Of a DNA stretch of 54,018 nt, positions 35,371 to 45,160 are shown piece by piece; within the stretch, counting starts at the first letter, position 1; every line of letters starts with the position of its first letter. The notes under the pieces were generated by a model that was not told the origin of the DNA, did not search any database, and was given only the letters and a program-made list of their open reading frames with translations. Location: assembly GCF_000250735.1 (NCBI RefSeq), contig NZ_AHZV01000132.1, positions 1 to 54,018 on the forward strand. The letters are read 5' to 3'. Source of the DNA: Anaerophaga thermohalophila str. Valhall. GTDB lineage: Bacteria > Bacteroidota > Bacteroidia > Bacteroidales > Marinilabiliaceae. Position numbers and translations under genes: made by a program.

Positions 35371-37123
35371 TATAAGTTTTCCTTTTTATCTTGTCTTCAA
35401 GCAATTCCGAATGATCGTCGTATTCAAGTGCTTTATTCCATTGTATAACAGCACCTTCAATATCACCTGTATTATATAAAATGTCACCATAATGTTCATA
35501 AATAACACCACTTGGTTCATTTAAATTATCAATGGCGCGTTCTATAATAAACTTAGCCTCGTTAAACCGCCCTTTTTTGAACAAAACCCATGCATAGGTA
35601 TCAAGATAAGTGGCGTTACCAGGCTCCAATTCAACAGTTTTTGCACTCATCCTTTCAGCCCTGTCTAAATCACGGCTTTCAAGGGCCAGGTAATAACTGT
35701 AATTGTTTAGAACTATAATATTATTTTCATCAATATTTAGCGCTTCCTCATAGTGTTGAAACGCTTTATCTACTTTCCCCATAGAATGGTAAATATCTCC
35801 TAAATAAGAATGAAACTGCCCCTTAAGCTGTATGTTATCGTCAACATACGCTAAACCTTTTTCGAGTGTTTTAGCCGATTTCTCTAACTCATCCAGCTGA
35901 AAAAGGGCAACACCATGAAAAAGTCTGAAAAGCGGTTCTTCAGGAAAAAAAGTAATTGCTAACGATGATTTTACTTCAAGCTCCTCATTATCACCTATTT
36001 GAGATAGCAACATCAGGTACTCCTGCCAAAGATCAGGTCTGGAAGCATCATTATCAATACCCTTCTGAAAAATGTTTAATGCCTCATCACGTTGCCCCTG
36101 ATCAACAAGAAAATTACCATAACTCCTGTAAAGATCAGGCTGATATGGATGCATTTTCAGCAAAACATCATAAAATTCAACAACATCATCCTCGTTAAGG
36201 GGATTTTCATTGCTCCCCAGTTGAGAAACAAACGGAATAAAACGTCTGAACTTATCCCTGAAATCAACATTCTTCGAGGCAAATCCCTTTAGTAATTCAT
36301 TCTTAAAAGAAACGGTATCCTCAGCATTTAAATAATAATTGGCCAGAGAAAAATGAACTTTCCCGTTATCGGGTTGAATTTCCAAAACTCTGTTGTACTC
36401 TTCAAAAGCTCGTTTTAAATCTTTATTCTGAAGAAAAAAATCACCAAGATAAACGCGATAATCTCCATTTGAAGGATACTTCTCAATGAGCTCTTCCAAT
36501 TCTTTTTGTGCATTTTTAAAATCATCGTTCTCAATATATAATTGAAAGATTTCGATTGTAAGCCCTTCATTAATACCGACGCGTTCCTCGATTCTCTTTA
36601 AATTGGTAATAGCTTTATCGTAAATCCCGTTTTCGATCTGTAGCTGAGCAACAAAATACAGATCATCTATAGAAGGCGGTTCGGAAAAATCAAGCAACCG
36701 TTCACCAATCTTAACAGCATCTTTTCCTTTATCATTATTCTGATAAATTCTGGAGAGCAAAGTAACGTAATAACGATTTTCCGGACTGTAACGAACAGCC
36801 TTCTCCATCAACTGCTCAGCTTCGTCAATATTTTCATTGGCCAGGAGAAATCTGGACAATTCATAAGCACATGCAGCGCAAGTAGTATCAATTTTTAAGG
36901 CTTCAGCAAAATACATGAAACTTTTATTGGTTTCATTAATTGCTTTAAACCGGTTACCTTCAAAAAAATAATAATTGAATTTCCTTTGCTCCTCATCGCT
37001 CAATTTCATAGCCACTCCGGAGATATCACTATCTCCTTTATCATCATGCATCTGACTTCTTCTTTGAACTGAACAAGAAGAAAATATAAAAACAAAAAAT
37101 GGTATGAATAAAATATATCTCAT
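35357..37123 (-). CDS. Tetratricopeptide repeat lipoprotein
   Basis: 588-residue TPR protein with a lipoprotein signal (FVFIFSSC, Cys at ~17). TPR-like helix pairs run from ~60 to ~570, for example FMYFAEALKIDTTCAACAYE, EYNRVLEIQPDNGKVHFSLA and FQHYEEALNIDENNIIVLNN. TPR arrays bind partner proteins; the location in the periplasm or at the membrane and the tight link to DUF4292 and EnvC-like genes suggest an envelope assembly role. The specific partner is unknown. The gene is 12 bp downstream of dut. Confidence 0.88.
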   Translation of the reverse strand: MRYILFIPFFVFIFSSCSVQRRSQMHDDKGDSDISGVAMKLSDEEQRKFNYYFFEGNRFKAINETNKSFMYFAEALKIDTTCAACAYELSRFLLANENIDEAEQLMEKAVRYSPENRYYVTLLSRIYQNNDKGKDAVKIGERLLDFSEPPSIDDLYFVAQLQIENGIYDKAITNLKRIEERVGINEGLTIEIFQLYIENDDFKNAQKELEELIEKYPSNGDYRVYLGDFFLQNKDLKRAFEEYNRVLEIQPDNGKVHFSLANYYLNAEDTVSFKNELLKGFASKNVDFRDKFRRFIPFVSQLGSNENPLNEDDVVEFYDVLLKMHPYQPDLYRSYGNFLVDQGQRDEALNIFQKGIDNDASRPDLWQEYLMLLSQIGDNEELEVKSSLAITFFPEEPLFRLFHGVALFQLDELEKSAKTLEKGLAYVDDNIQLKGQFHSYLGDIYHSMGKVDKAFQHYEEALNIDENNIIVLNNYSYYLALESRDLDRAERMSAKTVELEPGNATYLDTYAWVLFKKGRFNEAKFIIERAIDNLNEPSGVIYEHYGDILYNTGDIEGAVIQWNKALEYDDHSELLEDKIKRKTYIDGE

Positions 37124-37135
37124 TCGTAAAAAGTT

Positions 37136-37570
37136 TTACAACCCAGTATGGCCAAAGCCTCCCGAACCACGTAAAGTGTCACTCAATTCCTCTACATGAT
37201 CCCATTCAAAGGTCTCATATTTATGAATAACCATTTGACAAATACGATCACCGTTATTGATAGTAAACTCATCATTAGAAAGATTAACAAGAATAACTTT
37301 TACCTCACCACGATAATCGCTATCAATTGTACCGGGCGAATTCAAAACAGTTATCCCGCTTTTTGCTGCCAAACCACTTCGAGGCCGAATTTGTGCTTCA
37401 GTTCCCTCAGGTAATTCTAAATAAAGACCTGTTGGTACCATCGCCCTTTCTAGCGGTTTTAATATAACGGGTTCATCTAAAAACGCTCTTAGATCAACAC
37501 CTGCAGAGCCGGAAGTGGCAAATTCAGGAACTTCATTACTACTCCTGTTAACCAATTTTACTTTTATCAT
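37136..37570 (-). CDS. dut: dUTP diphosphatase
   Basis: Hydrolyses dUTP to dUMP, keeping uracil out of DNA. The 144-residue trimeric-type dUTPase has its five motifs: SAGVDLRA (~22-29), RPRSGLAAKSGI (~62-73), GTIDSDYRGEVKV (~80-92, catalytic Asp), NDGDRICQMVI (~103-113) and the C-terminal GSGGFGHTG. The ATG overlaps the end of the flippase gene by 23 bp, so translation is probably coupled. Confidence 0.96.
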   Translation of the reverse strand: MIKVKLVNRSSNEVPEFATSGSAGVDLRAFLDEPVILKPLERAMVPTGLYLELPEGTEAQIRPRSGLAAKSGITVLNSPGTIDSDYRGEVKVILVNLSNDEFTINNGDRICQMVIHKYETFEWDHVEELSDTLRGSGGFGHTGL

Positions 37571-39009
37571 ACTTCTGAATTACAAAAAATGAACCAATAA
37601 AGAAAACAAATATAGTTGCTTTAAACAGATAGGAAAAAAAATCTGATTCAATGCTTACTTTCAAATTCAAAAAATAAACAAAACCGGCTGCTAAAAAATA
37701 AATTAAGTATTTAAAAGGTTTGTAAGGTACAGGATAATATTTACGTCCTGTTAAACCCGAAACAACCATCATCACAAAATACCCTGTCAGTAAAGCAATG
37801 GCAGAACCGAAAACACCAATATCGGGAACCAAAACAATATTTAAAACCACAGTAATAACCGCACCAATACTACCAAAAACCGCTCCTATCCAGGTTCTGT
37901 CAGTAAGTTTGTACCATAAGGACAAATTAAAATAGATTCCGTAAAAAAGTAAAGCAAGCAACACAACAGGAACAATAGTATTGCCCCGTATATAATCTTC
38001 GGTAAGAACAATGTTAACAACATCAAGAAACAATGTAACACCCAAAAAAATAACAAGTCCAAAGAATATAAAATAATCCATTACTTTGGCATACGACTCT
38101 TTTCCTTTGTCCTTATTTATAAAGAAAAAAGGCTCAAACGCAAACCTGAAAGACTGCGTAAATAAACTCATTAACACCCCAATCTTAAAATTGGCTCCAT
38201 AGATAGCAAGCTGACTAAACCCATCTTCTTTTAAAAGTGCAGGAAGTAATATTTTATCAATATTTTGGGTAATCATTCCGGTAATTCCAACAAACAAAAC
38301 GGGTAATGAATAAATCAGAACTGGTTTCAGAATAGAAAAATCTACAAAACTTTTAAGTTGCAAAATCTGTGGTAATAATAACAAAAGCGTAATAAAACTG
38401 CTGATAGCATTACTCAAAAACACATAAAAAATTCCGTCAAAACGAGTATAAAAATCAACTATATAACCTTTTACAAAACCCTCTTTAATCAAATAAGGTA
38501 ATATCAACAGGAAAAGAAGATTGAAAAAAATGTTGGCACCAATATTTATAAGTTTTACAATGCCAAACCAGAAAGCTTTGTTTTGCAGCCGAAGCCTGGC
38601 AAAAGGCAATGCGCTAAAAGAATCAAGACCTAAAATAATAAAAACCAAAAGTATGGAGAGATCATGTTCACCCTGATAAAAAATATCACTAACGCTTCCA
38701 TGCAGTAACAAACCAAGTAAAACAAAAAAACCGACTCGTAAACCCAAGCAGAGCAAGAAGTGTCTTAAAAACAGAATTTTCATTGTAGGATTTACCGGAA
38801 AACCTGAAAAATCCGGTTTCCAGACCATAAGTAAGAACAACCAATAAAACAGCTATAATTCCATAAAAATTAACAACAACACCATATTCATAAGTACTTA
38901 AAGTACGTATATAAAAAGGCATTAAAAGCCAGTTCAATAGACGTCCAATCATGGTAGAAGCCCCGTAAATAACGGTCTCCCCTGCTAACTTTTTTAAGCT
39001 TAAAGACAT
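37548..39009 (-). CDS. Polysaccharide flippase (MATE/Wzx-type), with an apparent +1 frameshift
   Basis: Multi-spanning lipid-linked oligosaccharide flippase. The N-terminal ~95 residues (MSLSLKKLAGETVIYGASTM; LPFYIRTLSTYEYGVV) are in one frame and end at ~38689 in a spurious tail. The rest (FFVLLGLLLHGSVSDIFYQG to the C-terminus) is in a second frame ending at 37548. Deleting one A from the seven-A run at 38724-38730 joins them as a 486-residue protein. The IYGANFKIGVLMSLFTQSFRFAFEPFF region is typical of Bacteroidota flippases next to dut and TPR genes. Exported substrate is unknown. Confidence 0.88.
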
Positions 39010-39035
39010 TAGCTAAGTATCCTAAATTTCGTATA

Positions 39036-40055
39036 TCAAAACAATGTAGATTGCGAAGCACCGGGTTGCCGTCCAAAGTGATGATAAGCCAGGGGAGTTA
39101 CAACTCTTCCACGCGGGGTACGTTTCAAAAAACCCTCCTTAATAAGAAAAGGCTCGTAAACCTCCTCTATAGTTCCGCTGTCTTCCCCAATAGCGGTTGC
39201 AATTGTGGAGATACCTACCGGACCTCCTTCAAATTTTTCTATAAGCGTTAATAAAATCTTATGATCCATCTGATCCAGGCCATGCTGATCAATATTAAGC
39301 GCTTCGAGACTAATTTTGGTAATTTCCATATCAATTTTACCAAATCCTTTAACTAAAGCAAAATCCCGCACCCTCCTCAATAAAGAATTAGCAATTCGTG
39401 GGGTACCTCTGCTTCGGCGTGATATTTCGGCAGCAGCGTCATCCAAAATAGGAATATTCAATATTCGTGCAGACCTTTTTACAATTTTCATTAATACATC
39501 AGCATCATAATACTCCAGGTGACAATTAATTCCAAATCTTGCACGCAACGGACTGGTAAGCAATCCGCTTCTGGTAGTTGCTCCAATTAAAGTAAAAGGA
39601 TTTAATTCAATCTGAATACTTTTTGCCCCGGGTCCCTTATCAATAACAATATCAATTCTGAAATCCTCCATGGCAGAATACAGATATTCCTCAACAATTG
39701 GACTTAATCGGTGAATTTCGTCAATGAACAGAACATCATTTGGTTCGAGAGAGGTAAGAATGCCGGCCAAATCACCCGGTTTATCCAAGACCGGACCGCT
39801 GGTAAGTTTAAATCCTACACCAAGTTCATGTGAAATAATATTTGAAAGAGTAGTTTTTCCAAGTCCCGGAGGACCATGAAGCAGAACATGATCAAGCGAA
39901 TCACCCCGCATTAAAGCCGCCTTAACAAAAATTTCAAGATTCTCAACAACCTTAAACTGGCCGCGGAAATCAGAAAAGGTTAAAGGTCTGAGGTTCTTCT
40001 CTATATCAGGTTCTCTGGTCTGCTCTTCTCCGGTATTACGTATATCAAAATCCAT
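39036..40055 (-). CDS. ruvB: Holliday junction branch migration helicase RuvB
   Basis: AAA+ motor that drives branch migration with RuvA. The 339-residue protein has Walker [10 protein letters not shown] (~63-71), Walker [10 protein letters not shown] (~111-119), sensor 1 IGATTRSG and the arginine-finger region LRARFGI. The C-terminal winged helix contains the pattern [20 protein letters not shown]. RuvA and RuvC are not in the window. It is 26 bp upstream of the flippase and 8 bp after the response regulator gene. Confidence 0.97.
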   Translation of the reverse strand: MDFDIRNTGEEQTREPDIEKNLRPLTFSDFRGQFKVVENLEIFVKAALMRGDSLDHVLLHGPPGLGKTTLSNIISHELGVGFKLTSGPVLDKPGDLAGILTSLEPNDVLFIDEIHRLSPIVEEYLYSAMEDFRIDIVIDKGPGAKSIQIELNPFTLIGATTRSGLLTSPLRARFGINCHLEYYDADVLMKIVKRSARILNIPILDDAAAEISRRSRGTPRIANSLLRRVRDFALVKGFGKIDMEITKISLEALNIDQHGLDQMDHKILLTLIEKFEGGPVGISTIATAIGEDSGTIEEVYEPFLIKEGFLKRTPRGRVVTPLAYHHFGRQPGASQSTLF

Positions 40056-40063
40056 CCCAAATA

Positions 40064-40459
40064 TTAAACAGTGCTCATTTCGAAACCAAAATTATTTACA
40101 ATTTCTCCAAAACGTTCAACATCAAAAGGTTTCGCCATATATTCATCCATACCTTCCTTAATGCATCTGTCCCGGTCAGCATCATATGTATTAGCTGTTA
40201 AACCAATAATGATATTCCGATTACCACTCCCGGATTCCTTTTCTTTCTTTCTGATCTGTCTTGTAGCCTCCAAACCATCCATAACAGGCATCATCAGATC
40301 CATCAAAATGATATCGTACTTTTTACCCCCCAGTAATTTCAAAGCTTCCTGGCCATTGTTGGCAATATCGATTTTGAATCCGTACTTTGACAGGGTCAAA
40401 TATATCAATTTCTGATTCAAAACATTATCTTCAACAAGTAGTAACTTAATGCCATCCAT
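40064..40459 (-). CDS. Single-domain response regulator
   Basis: CheY-like receiver of 131 residues with no output domain. It has the acidic pair Glu10-Asp11, phosphorylation site Asp54 ([13 protein letters not shown]), the conserved Thr in GLTANTY and Lys in MAKPFD. A NQK motif after the acidic pair ([10 protein letters not shown]) is typical of receivers cut from hybrid histidine kinases. The cognate kinase is not in the window, so the signal is unknown. It is the first gene of the tight block ending in mnmG. Confidence 0.9.
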   Translation of the reverse strand: MDGIKLLLVEDNVLNQKLIYLTLSKYGFKIDIANNGQEALKLLGGKKYDIILMDLMMPVMDGLEATRQIRKKEKESGSGNRNIIIGLTANTYDADRDRCIKEGMDEYMAKPFDVERFGEIVNNFGFEMSTV

Positions 40460-40532
40460 GGAAAAAGCTTTTCAAAACAAGAAAAAAATGGATTTTATGA
40501 AGCTAAAGTTAAAAATTTAAGCTGATATATGC

Positions 40533-40690
40533 ATTCATCAGTATAAAATTAGTCTAAGTTATTGGTCTGATGGAACACGCATGATTGAAGGTTATACATG
40601 TTCTTTAGTAACAAACTTTGTCATGCTCGTTCCGCATAAAATTTATTTATTAAGATCGAATCAAACTCATGCCCATGTTACGGTACCCGT
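40533..40690 (-). repeat. R3 leader repeat, tandem copy upstream of the response regulator
   Basis: Contains CATCAGTATAAAATTAGTC and GTCTGATGGAACACGCATG, then a second related half, CGCATAAAATTTATTTATTA with GATCGAATCAAACTCATG. Read toward the gene on the minus strand, the GTTCC box precedes the TATAC box, as at dtd. The gap to the response regulator ATG is 73 bases. Nothing else is visible in the 301-bp gap to nadA. Confidence 0.7.
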
Positions 40691-40760
40691 TTCATAAGTT
40701 TTCGTGAGGAGATAATCAAATATCAATGAATACAAGTAATAACAGATATTACAACTGAGT

Positions 40761-41753
40761 TCATTTTTTGATAAGTCCTTCAGACAATTCAAACATTCTC
40801 TCAATGGGCTTAATAGCCTTGCGTCGTACAGATTCTTGCACTTCAACTTCCGGGAATTCGTATTTTAAAGTTAAATATATCTTCTGAAGGGAATTGAGGC
40901 GCATAAATTCACAATCGTTACATCCACACGTAGAATCACTGGGAGGAGCAGCTATAAATGTTTTGTCCGGAGAAGCCTTCTGCATTTGATGCAATATTCC
41001 CCATTCCGTGGCAACAATAAATTTATTCGCATTCGATTCCTGTGTAAACTTTAATAAACTGGCCGTACTACCAATAAAATCAGAAATTGTTAAAACCGGC
41101 TTTTTGCATTCGGGATGAGCAATTATTAAAGCATCGCTGTTTTGTTTTTTTAAATCGACAATCTTTTCAACAGAAAATCTTTCATGCACATGACAAGCAC
41201 CATCCCATATTACCATCTCACGCCCCGAAATACTCTGCAGATAATTACCAAGATTCTTATCCGGCCCGAAAATAATTTTCCGGTCTTTGGGTATGCTGTT
41301 AATAATCTTAACTGCATTGGTCGATGTAACAACAATATCGGATAGGGCCTTAACGTCTGCTGTAGTATTGACATAAGTAACCACCAGGTGTCCTGGATGT
41401 TGTCTGATAAATTCGCCAAAAGCATCAGCCGGACAGCTGTCGGCCAAAGAACATCCGGCATTTAAATCAGGAACCAGAACTTTTTTATCGGGAGATAATA
41501 TTTTGGCCGTTTCGCCCATAAAAAGAACGCCCGACAATAAAATAATATCAGCATTGGTTTTGGATGCCTCCCATGCAAGTGCAAGACTATCTCCCACAAA
41601 ATCAGCAATATCCTGAATTTCATTCTTCTGATAGTAATGCGCCATTAACAGCGCATTCTTTTCTTTTTTCAGCGTTTTAATCTCCTCAACCAAATCCAAA
41701 TCCTCAGGAATTGTTTCGTCAACAAATCCCTTTTTCAACCAATCATTATTCAT
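40761..41753 (-). CDS. nadA: Quinolinate synthase A
   Basis: [4Fe-4S] enzyme condensing iminoaspartate with DHAP to quinolinate in NAD synthesis. The 330-residue protein has the DHAP-binding LMAHYYQKNEIQDIADFVGD (~36-55) and cluster cysteines: NAGCSLADSC near 108, HPECKKP near 215, and one in the SDSTCGCNDCEFM segment near 293. Its dehydrogenase and phosphoribosyltransferase partners (NadB, NadC) are not adjacent. It is the last minus-strand gene before the orientation switch at ~42 kb. Confidence 0.96.
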   Translation of the reverse strand: MNNDWLKKGFVDETIPEDLDLVEEIKTLKKEKNALLMAHYYQKNEIQDIADFVGDSLALAWEASKTNADIILLSGVLFMGETAKILSPDKKVLVPDLNAGCSLADSCPADAFGEFIRQHPGHLVVTYVNTTADVKALSDIVVTSTNAVKIINSIPKDRKIIFGPDKNLGNYLQSISGREMVIWDGACHVHERFSVEKIVDLKKQNSDALIIAHPECKKPVLTISDFIGSTASLLKFTQESNANKFIVATEWGILHQMQKASPDKTFIAAPPSDSTCGCNDCEFMRLNSLQKIYLTLKYEFPEVEVQESVRRKAIKPIERMFELSEGLIKK

Positions 41754-42182
41754 ACTTATAAAAGTTTTATAAAAATATGGTGATGGTATAACCCTGTTGA
41801 AAGTGTTTAAAAAATTTATGCCTTTTTGTTGGAATATATCGAAATAAACAAACCACCATCCCTTATCAACCAGTTATAACATTACCTAAATACATAAAGT
41901 TCAATTCCTTATTTTGCGTTTTCAACATCTGTTAATATGCTACAAAATTAAAAAATAAATAGTCGCTACCGGTTAATTAAGGTAGTTAAAACTGTCAATA
42001 ATTAATTCGTAAAATGGTGTTTTATTTTTTTGATATCAAAGGGTTGTATTGCTATTACATAAAATATTAAAAATGTCAAGACTTTTTTTTCAGAAGATGT
42101 TGCCAAAAAGGAACAACTTTTCAACAGGATATTAAAAGGATAAAAAAGCCCGAATATTTATTATATTTGAAAATAAAAAAAT
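41754..42182. other. AT-rich intergenic region at the strand switch (possible origin region)
   Basis: 429 bases without a gene, visibly richer in A+T than the neighbours, between divergent nadA and rpiB. It contains several TTCAAC / GTTGAA motifs (e.g. CCTGTTGAAAG, TTATCAACCAG, TTTTCAACAGG) but no exact TTATCCACA. A TATATTTG box at 42162-42169 precedes rpiB by 13 bases. Gene strand changes here; this fits an origin but does not show one. Confidence 0.4.
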
Positions 42183-42629
42183 ATGCTATTCAAGAAGATA
42201 GGTATAGGAAGTGATCATGCAGGTTTCAGTCTGAAAACCTTCATTAAAGGGGAGCTTTTGAAAAGGGGCCTGGATGTTGTGGATTTTGGTACCGATTCGG
42301 ATGACAGTACCGATTATCCCGATTATGCACATCCCTTAGCCGAAGCTGTTGAAAATGGTGAATGCGAGATAGGTATTGCAATCTGTGGAAGTGGTAACGG
42401 TATTAACATGACTGTTAACAAGCACCAGGGAATTCGTTCTGCAGTATGCTGGAATACTGAAATTGCTTATCTCGCGAGGCTTCATAACGATGCCAATATT
42501 TGTGCTCTGCCGGGAAGATTTCTTAAACAACAGGAAGCCATTAAGATAGTAAATGCTTTTTTTACTACCGGTTTCGAGGGTGGTCGTCATAAACGCAGAA
42601 TTGATAAAATACCATATAAGAAACAGTGA
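42183..42629 (+). CDS. rpiB: Ribose 5-phosphate isomerase B
   Basis: Interconverts ribose and ribulose 5-phosphate (RpiB/LacA family, 148 residues). It has the IGSDHAGFSLK phosphate-binding start, FGTDSDDSTDYPDYAHPLAEAV, and the catalytic cysteine in GIAICGSGNGINM (~66-78). NTEIAYLARLHNDANICALPGRFL is the usual second half. The start is preceded by a Bacteroidota-like TATATTTG box. LutB-like follows 3 bp after the stop, so the two are probably co-transcribed. Confidence 0.96.
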   Translation: MLFKKIGIGSDHAGFSLKTFIKGELLKRGLDVVDFGTDSDDSTDYPDYAHPLAEAVENGECEIGIAICGSGNGINMTVNKHQGIRSAVCWNTEIAYLARLHNDANICALPGRFLKQQEAIKIVNAFFTTGFEGGRHKRRIDKIPYKKQ

Positions 42630-42632
42630 TCT

Positions 42633-44018
42633 ATGCCGGGAAGAGAGGAAAAACAATTTTTGAAAGATGCTAAACGGGTTGCTTTCGATTACAAGCACAG
42701 AGCTACCATACGTTTCAATATTTCGAGGTATGATGCTGCTGTGGAAAAAGGGCAGAAGCGGTATAAAGACCTTGAACTGGCCAGGCAGAAGGCAGCTGTT
42801 TTGAAACGTAAGGTGTTGAAATATCTTCCCGACTATCTGGAAACGTTTGAAAAAAATGCTGCTGCCAACGGGTGTGAGGTTAAATGGGCTGCCGACAGTG
42901 CTGAAGCCGTCGATATTATATCTTCTATTGTCAGAGAATGTGACGCCCGGATGCTGGTGAAAAGTAAATCGATGACTACCGAAGAGGTAGATATCAATCA
43001 TCACATGGAAAACATGGGTGTTCAATCCATTGAAACCGATCTTGGCGAATTTATTGTACAGGTGGCGGGTGAAAAACCTTACCATATTGTAACGCCTGCC
43101 ATGCACAAATCCAAAAAAGACGTTGCATCTCTTTTTCATGAGAAATTCAATATTCCAAAGGACTCCACACCTGAAGAAATGACACGGTTTGTTCGTAAAA
43201 AACTAAGAGATGCATTTAAAAGTGCTAAGGTTGGAATTACCGGTGCCAATTTTCTTTTGGCTGAAGAGGGAGGCATTGCACTTACCGAAAATGAAGGAAA
43301 CGGAATGCTTTCTTTTTCTTTTCCAAAGGTTCATATTGTTTTGGCAGGAATTGAAAAAGTATTACCCTCCTTTAAAGATTTGGATGTGATGTGGCCTTTA
43401 CTTGCTGTTCATGGAACCGGTCAAAAGGTTACCGTTTACAATTCGGTGGTTTTCGGACCGGCAAAGCAGGTTGAAAAAGACGGACCGGACCGGATGATCG
43501 TTATATTGCTTGATAACGGAAGGACTAATCTTTATAATACACCCGAACAATCGGAAGCTTTGTCGTGTATTCGCTGCGGAGCCTGCCTGAATGCTTGTCC
43601 TATTTATAAAAATGTAGGCGGATATACCTATAATTCTGTTTACAGCGGGCCAATAGGTTCTGTTATCACGCCACATCTTCGCGGACTAAAGGAATATCAG
43701 CATCTTAGTTTTGCCAGTTCACTATGCGGAAAGTGTGGTGAAGTCTGCCCGGTAAAAATACCATTGCCCGAACTGTTGTTGAAAAACCGGCGCGATGCTG
43801 TAAATAAAGGATTGAGACCGGTTTTTGAAGGTATGGTAATGAAGGGTATGGAAAAAGGACTGCAATCACGCCGTTTAATGGACATGGCAAACGGCCCTGT
43901 TAAGAATTTCTTTACCAGATTTTCAGGTGCAGATTCTATGGTAGGAGAGAAGCGTGCTTTCCCGGATTTTGCCAATTCGTCATTCAGTAAACAATGGAAG
44001 AAGAACAAAAAACACTAA
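42633..44018 (+). CDS. LutB/LldF-like iron-sulfur protein (lactate utilization)
   Basis: 461-residue cytoplasmic protein with an N-terminal LUD domain (~60-300; TGANFLLAEEGGIALTENEG). The C-terminal ferredoxin-like domain has two Cys motifs: CIRCGACLNACPIY (~312) and CGKCGEVCPVKIPLP (~366). In LutABC the B subunit carries electrons in L-lactate oxidation. Here LutA and LutC are not neighbours: rpiB precedes and an Rrf2 regulator follows, so the operon is incomplete or the protein works with distant partners. The family call is good; a lactate role is inference. Confidence 0.85.
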   Translation: MPGREEKQFLKDAKRVAFDYKHRATIRFNISRYDAAVEKGQKRYKDLELARQKAAVLKRKVLKYLPDYLETFEKNAAANGCEVKWAADSAEAVDIISSIVRECDARMLVKSKSMTTEEVDINHHMENMGVQSIETDLGEFIVQVAGEKPYHIVTPAMHKSKKDVASLFHEKFNIPKDSTPEEMTRFVRKKLRDAFKSAKVGITGANFLLAEEGGIALTENEGNGMLSFSFPKVHIVLAGIEKVLPSFKDLDVMWPLLAVHGTGQKVTVYNSVVFGPAKQVEKDGPDRMIVILLDNGRTNLYNTPEQSEALSCIRCGACLNACPIYKNVGGYTYNSVYSGPIGSVITPHLRGLKEYQHLSFASSLCGKCGEVCPVKIPLPELLLKNRRDAVNKGLRPVFEGMVMKGMEKGLQSRRLMDMANGPVKNFFTRFSGADSMVGEKRAFPDFANSSFSKQWKKNKKH

Positions 44019-44033
44019 TTTATATAAAAAGCT

Positions 44034-44480
44034 ATGTTGTCAACAACTTGTAAATATGCAGTCAGGGCAATTATTTTCATAGGAATGAAAGGCAGTAAAG
44101 AAAACCGGGCCAATGCACGCATTATTGCATCTGAGCTTGGAATTCCCATGCAGTTTTTAAGTAAAATATTGCAGATATTCGTGCGAAAAGGTCTGCTGAA
44201 AAGTTTTAAAGGTCCAACCGGGGGGTTCTATCTGGCTAAAGATTCAAATGATATTACCTTGTTCGATATTGTTGAAATTATCGACGGACCGGGTTTTTTT
44301 GAGACTTGCCTTATTGGTACCGGTCCGTGTCAGAGCTCAACACACAAAAAAGAACGTTGTCCCGTTCACGACAGTTACAGCGCGATAAGAAGCGAAGTGG
44401 TGAAATATTTTAAAAGTGAAAGCATCGGAGGAATTATTGAGCGTATGGGCAACGATGAAAACATTTTACTGAAGCTGTAG
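44034..44480 (+). CDS. Rrf2 family transcriptional regulator
   Basis: Winged-helix regulator (148 residues). The N-terminal helix-turn-helix is MLSTTCKYAVRAIIFIG with ASELGIPMQFLSKILQIFVRKG and the wing KSFKGPTGGFYLAK. The Cys-containing region (CLIGTGPCQSSTHKKERC, ~98-115) matches the cluster-binding loop of Rrf2 proteins such as IscR, so an Fe-S or redox signal is plausible. It lies 15 bp after the Fe-S protein LutB-like, which may be its target. Confidence 0.93.
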   Translation: MLSTTCKYAVRAIIFIGMKGSKENRANARIIASELGIPMQFLSKILQIFVRKGLLKSFKGPTGGFYLAKDSNDITLFDIVEIIDGPGFFETCLIGTGPCQSSTHKKERCPVHDSYSAIRSEVVKYFKSESIGGIIERMGNDENILLKL

Positions 44481-44571
44481 ATTATTTGTGCATAGGGCTG
44501 AGAACACGGGGGCATGGTTTTGATCTATTCCAATGGTAAAAAGGGTCGGAGGGTTGGAAGGTTGAAGGGTA

Positions 44572-44594
44572 TGGCACTTTATGGACCGACAATA
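44572..44594 (-). repeat. R1 end fragment
   Basis: TGGCACTTTATGGACCGACA is the left end of an R1 element in minus orientation (compare GTGTCTGTCCATAAAGTGCC). The rest of the element is missing. It lies in the 226-bp gap between the Rrf2 and VanZ-like genes. Confidence 0.55.
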
Positions 44595-44706
44595 ACTAAT
44601 TGTTAAGGAGAATTTAAAAATTTCCTGCAACAATGAGGTTGGCAAAAGAGACCATTAGGAGTGGATTCCAGAATATTGACAATCAGTTTAGAAAAAAATT
44701 TTTACG

Positions 44707-45105
44707 TTACTGATTTTTTATATACTGCCGTATTAACAGAAACACCAGATACGCTGAAATAATTCCCGCGGTATTAGCCAGAAAGTCCCATATATCCTTC
44801 TGCCGTTCGGCAAGTAAAGGCTGTAATACCTCTATAATGCCACCGGTAATAAATATCCAGAGAACAAAGTACCATCGGGTTTGTTTGGTTTTGGTTCTTA
44901 TTCTTAAAAAGCGGGTACGTTCCATCAGATAGATGAGGGTAAGAAAACCATACATACCAAAATGAACAATCTTGTCGGAATTTTCAAATTTTAAAAACCA
45001 GGGTTTGTTGATATTTTCGCCCGATGAAAGACTTAAAAACAGAATAGTGAGTAAGGTGATTATTGTAAACTTATAATTTACAATGTGTTTCAGCGTTTTA
45101 TTCAT
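44707..45105 (-). CDS. VanZ family membrane protein
   Basis: 132-residue membrane protein with about four helices: ~12-30 (FTIITLLTILFLSLSSG), ~48-62, ~75-95 (WYFVLWIFITGGIIEVLQPL) and ~106-126. DKIVHFGMYGFLTLIYL and the GGIIEVLQPLLAERQKDIWDFLANTAG stretch (with DxxDxxxNxxG) are the family signature. Members include teicoplanin-resistance VanZ; the usual function is unknown. It is on the minus strand among plus-strand genes. Confidence 0.85.
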   Translation of the reverse strand: MNKTLKHIVNYKFTIITLLTILFLSLSSGENINKPWFLKFENSDKIVHFGMYGFLTLIYLMERTRFLRIRTKTKQTRWYFVLWIFITGGIIEVLQPLLAERQKDIWDFLANTAGIISAYLVFLLIRQYIKNQ

Positions 45106-45146
45106 GTTGATAAAATTGTTGATAACCGGTTAATAATTGTTGATAA
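45105..45146. other. Three DnaA-box-like 9-mers
   Basis: TGTTGATAA at 45105-45113, 45117-45125 and 45138-45146. The complement TTATCAACA differs from the E. coli consensus TTATCCACA by one base. Three copies in 42 bp, just left of a parS-like site, is an origin-like arrangement, but the first copy overlaps the VanZ start and I cannot test for chance. Confidence 0.4.
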
Positions 45147-45160
45147 CTTACTGTTTCAGA

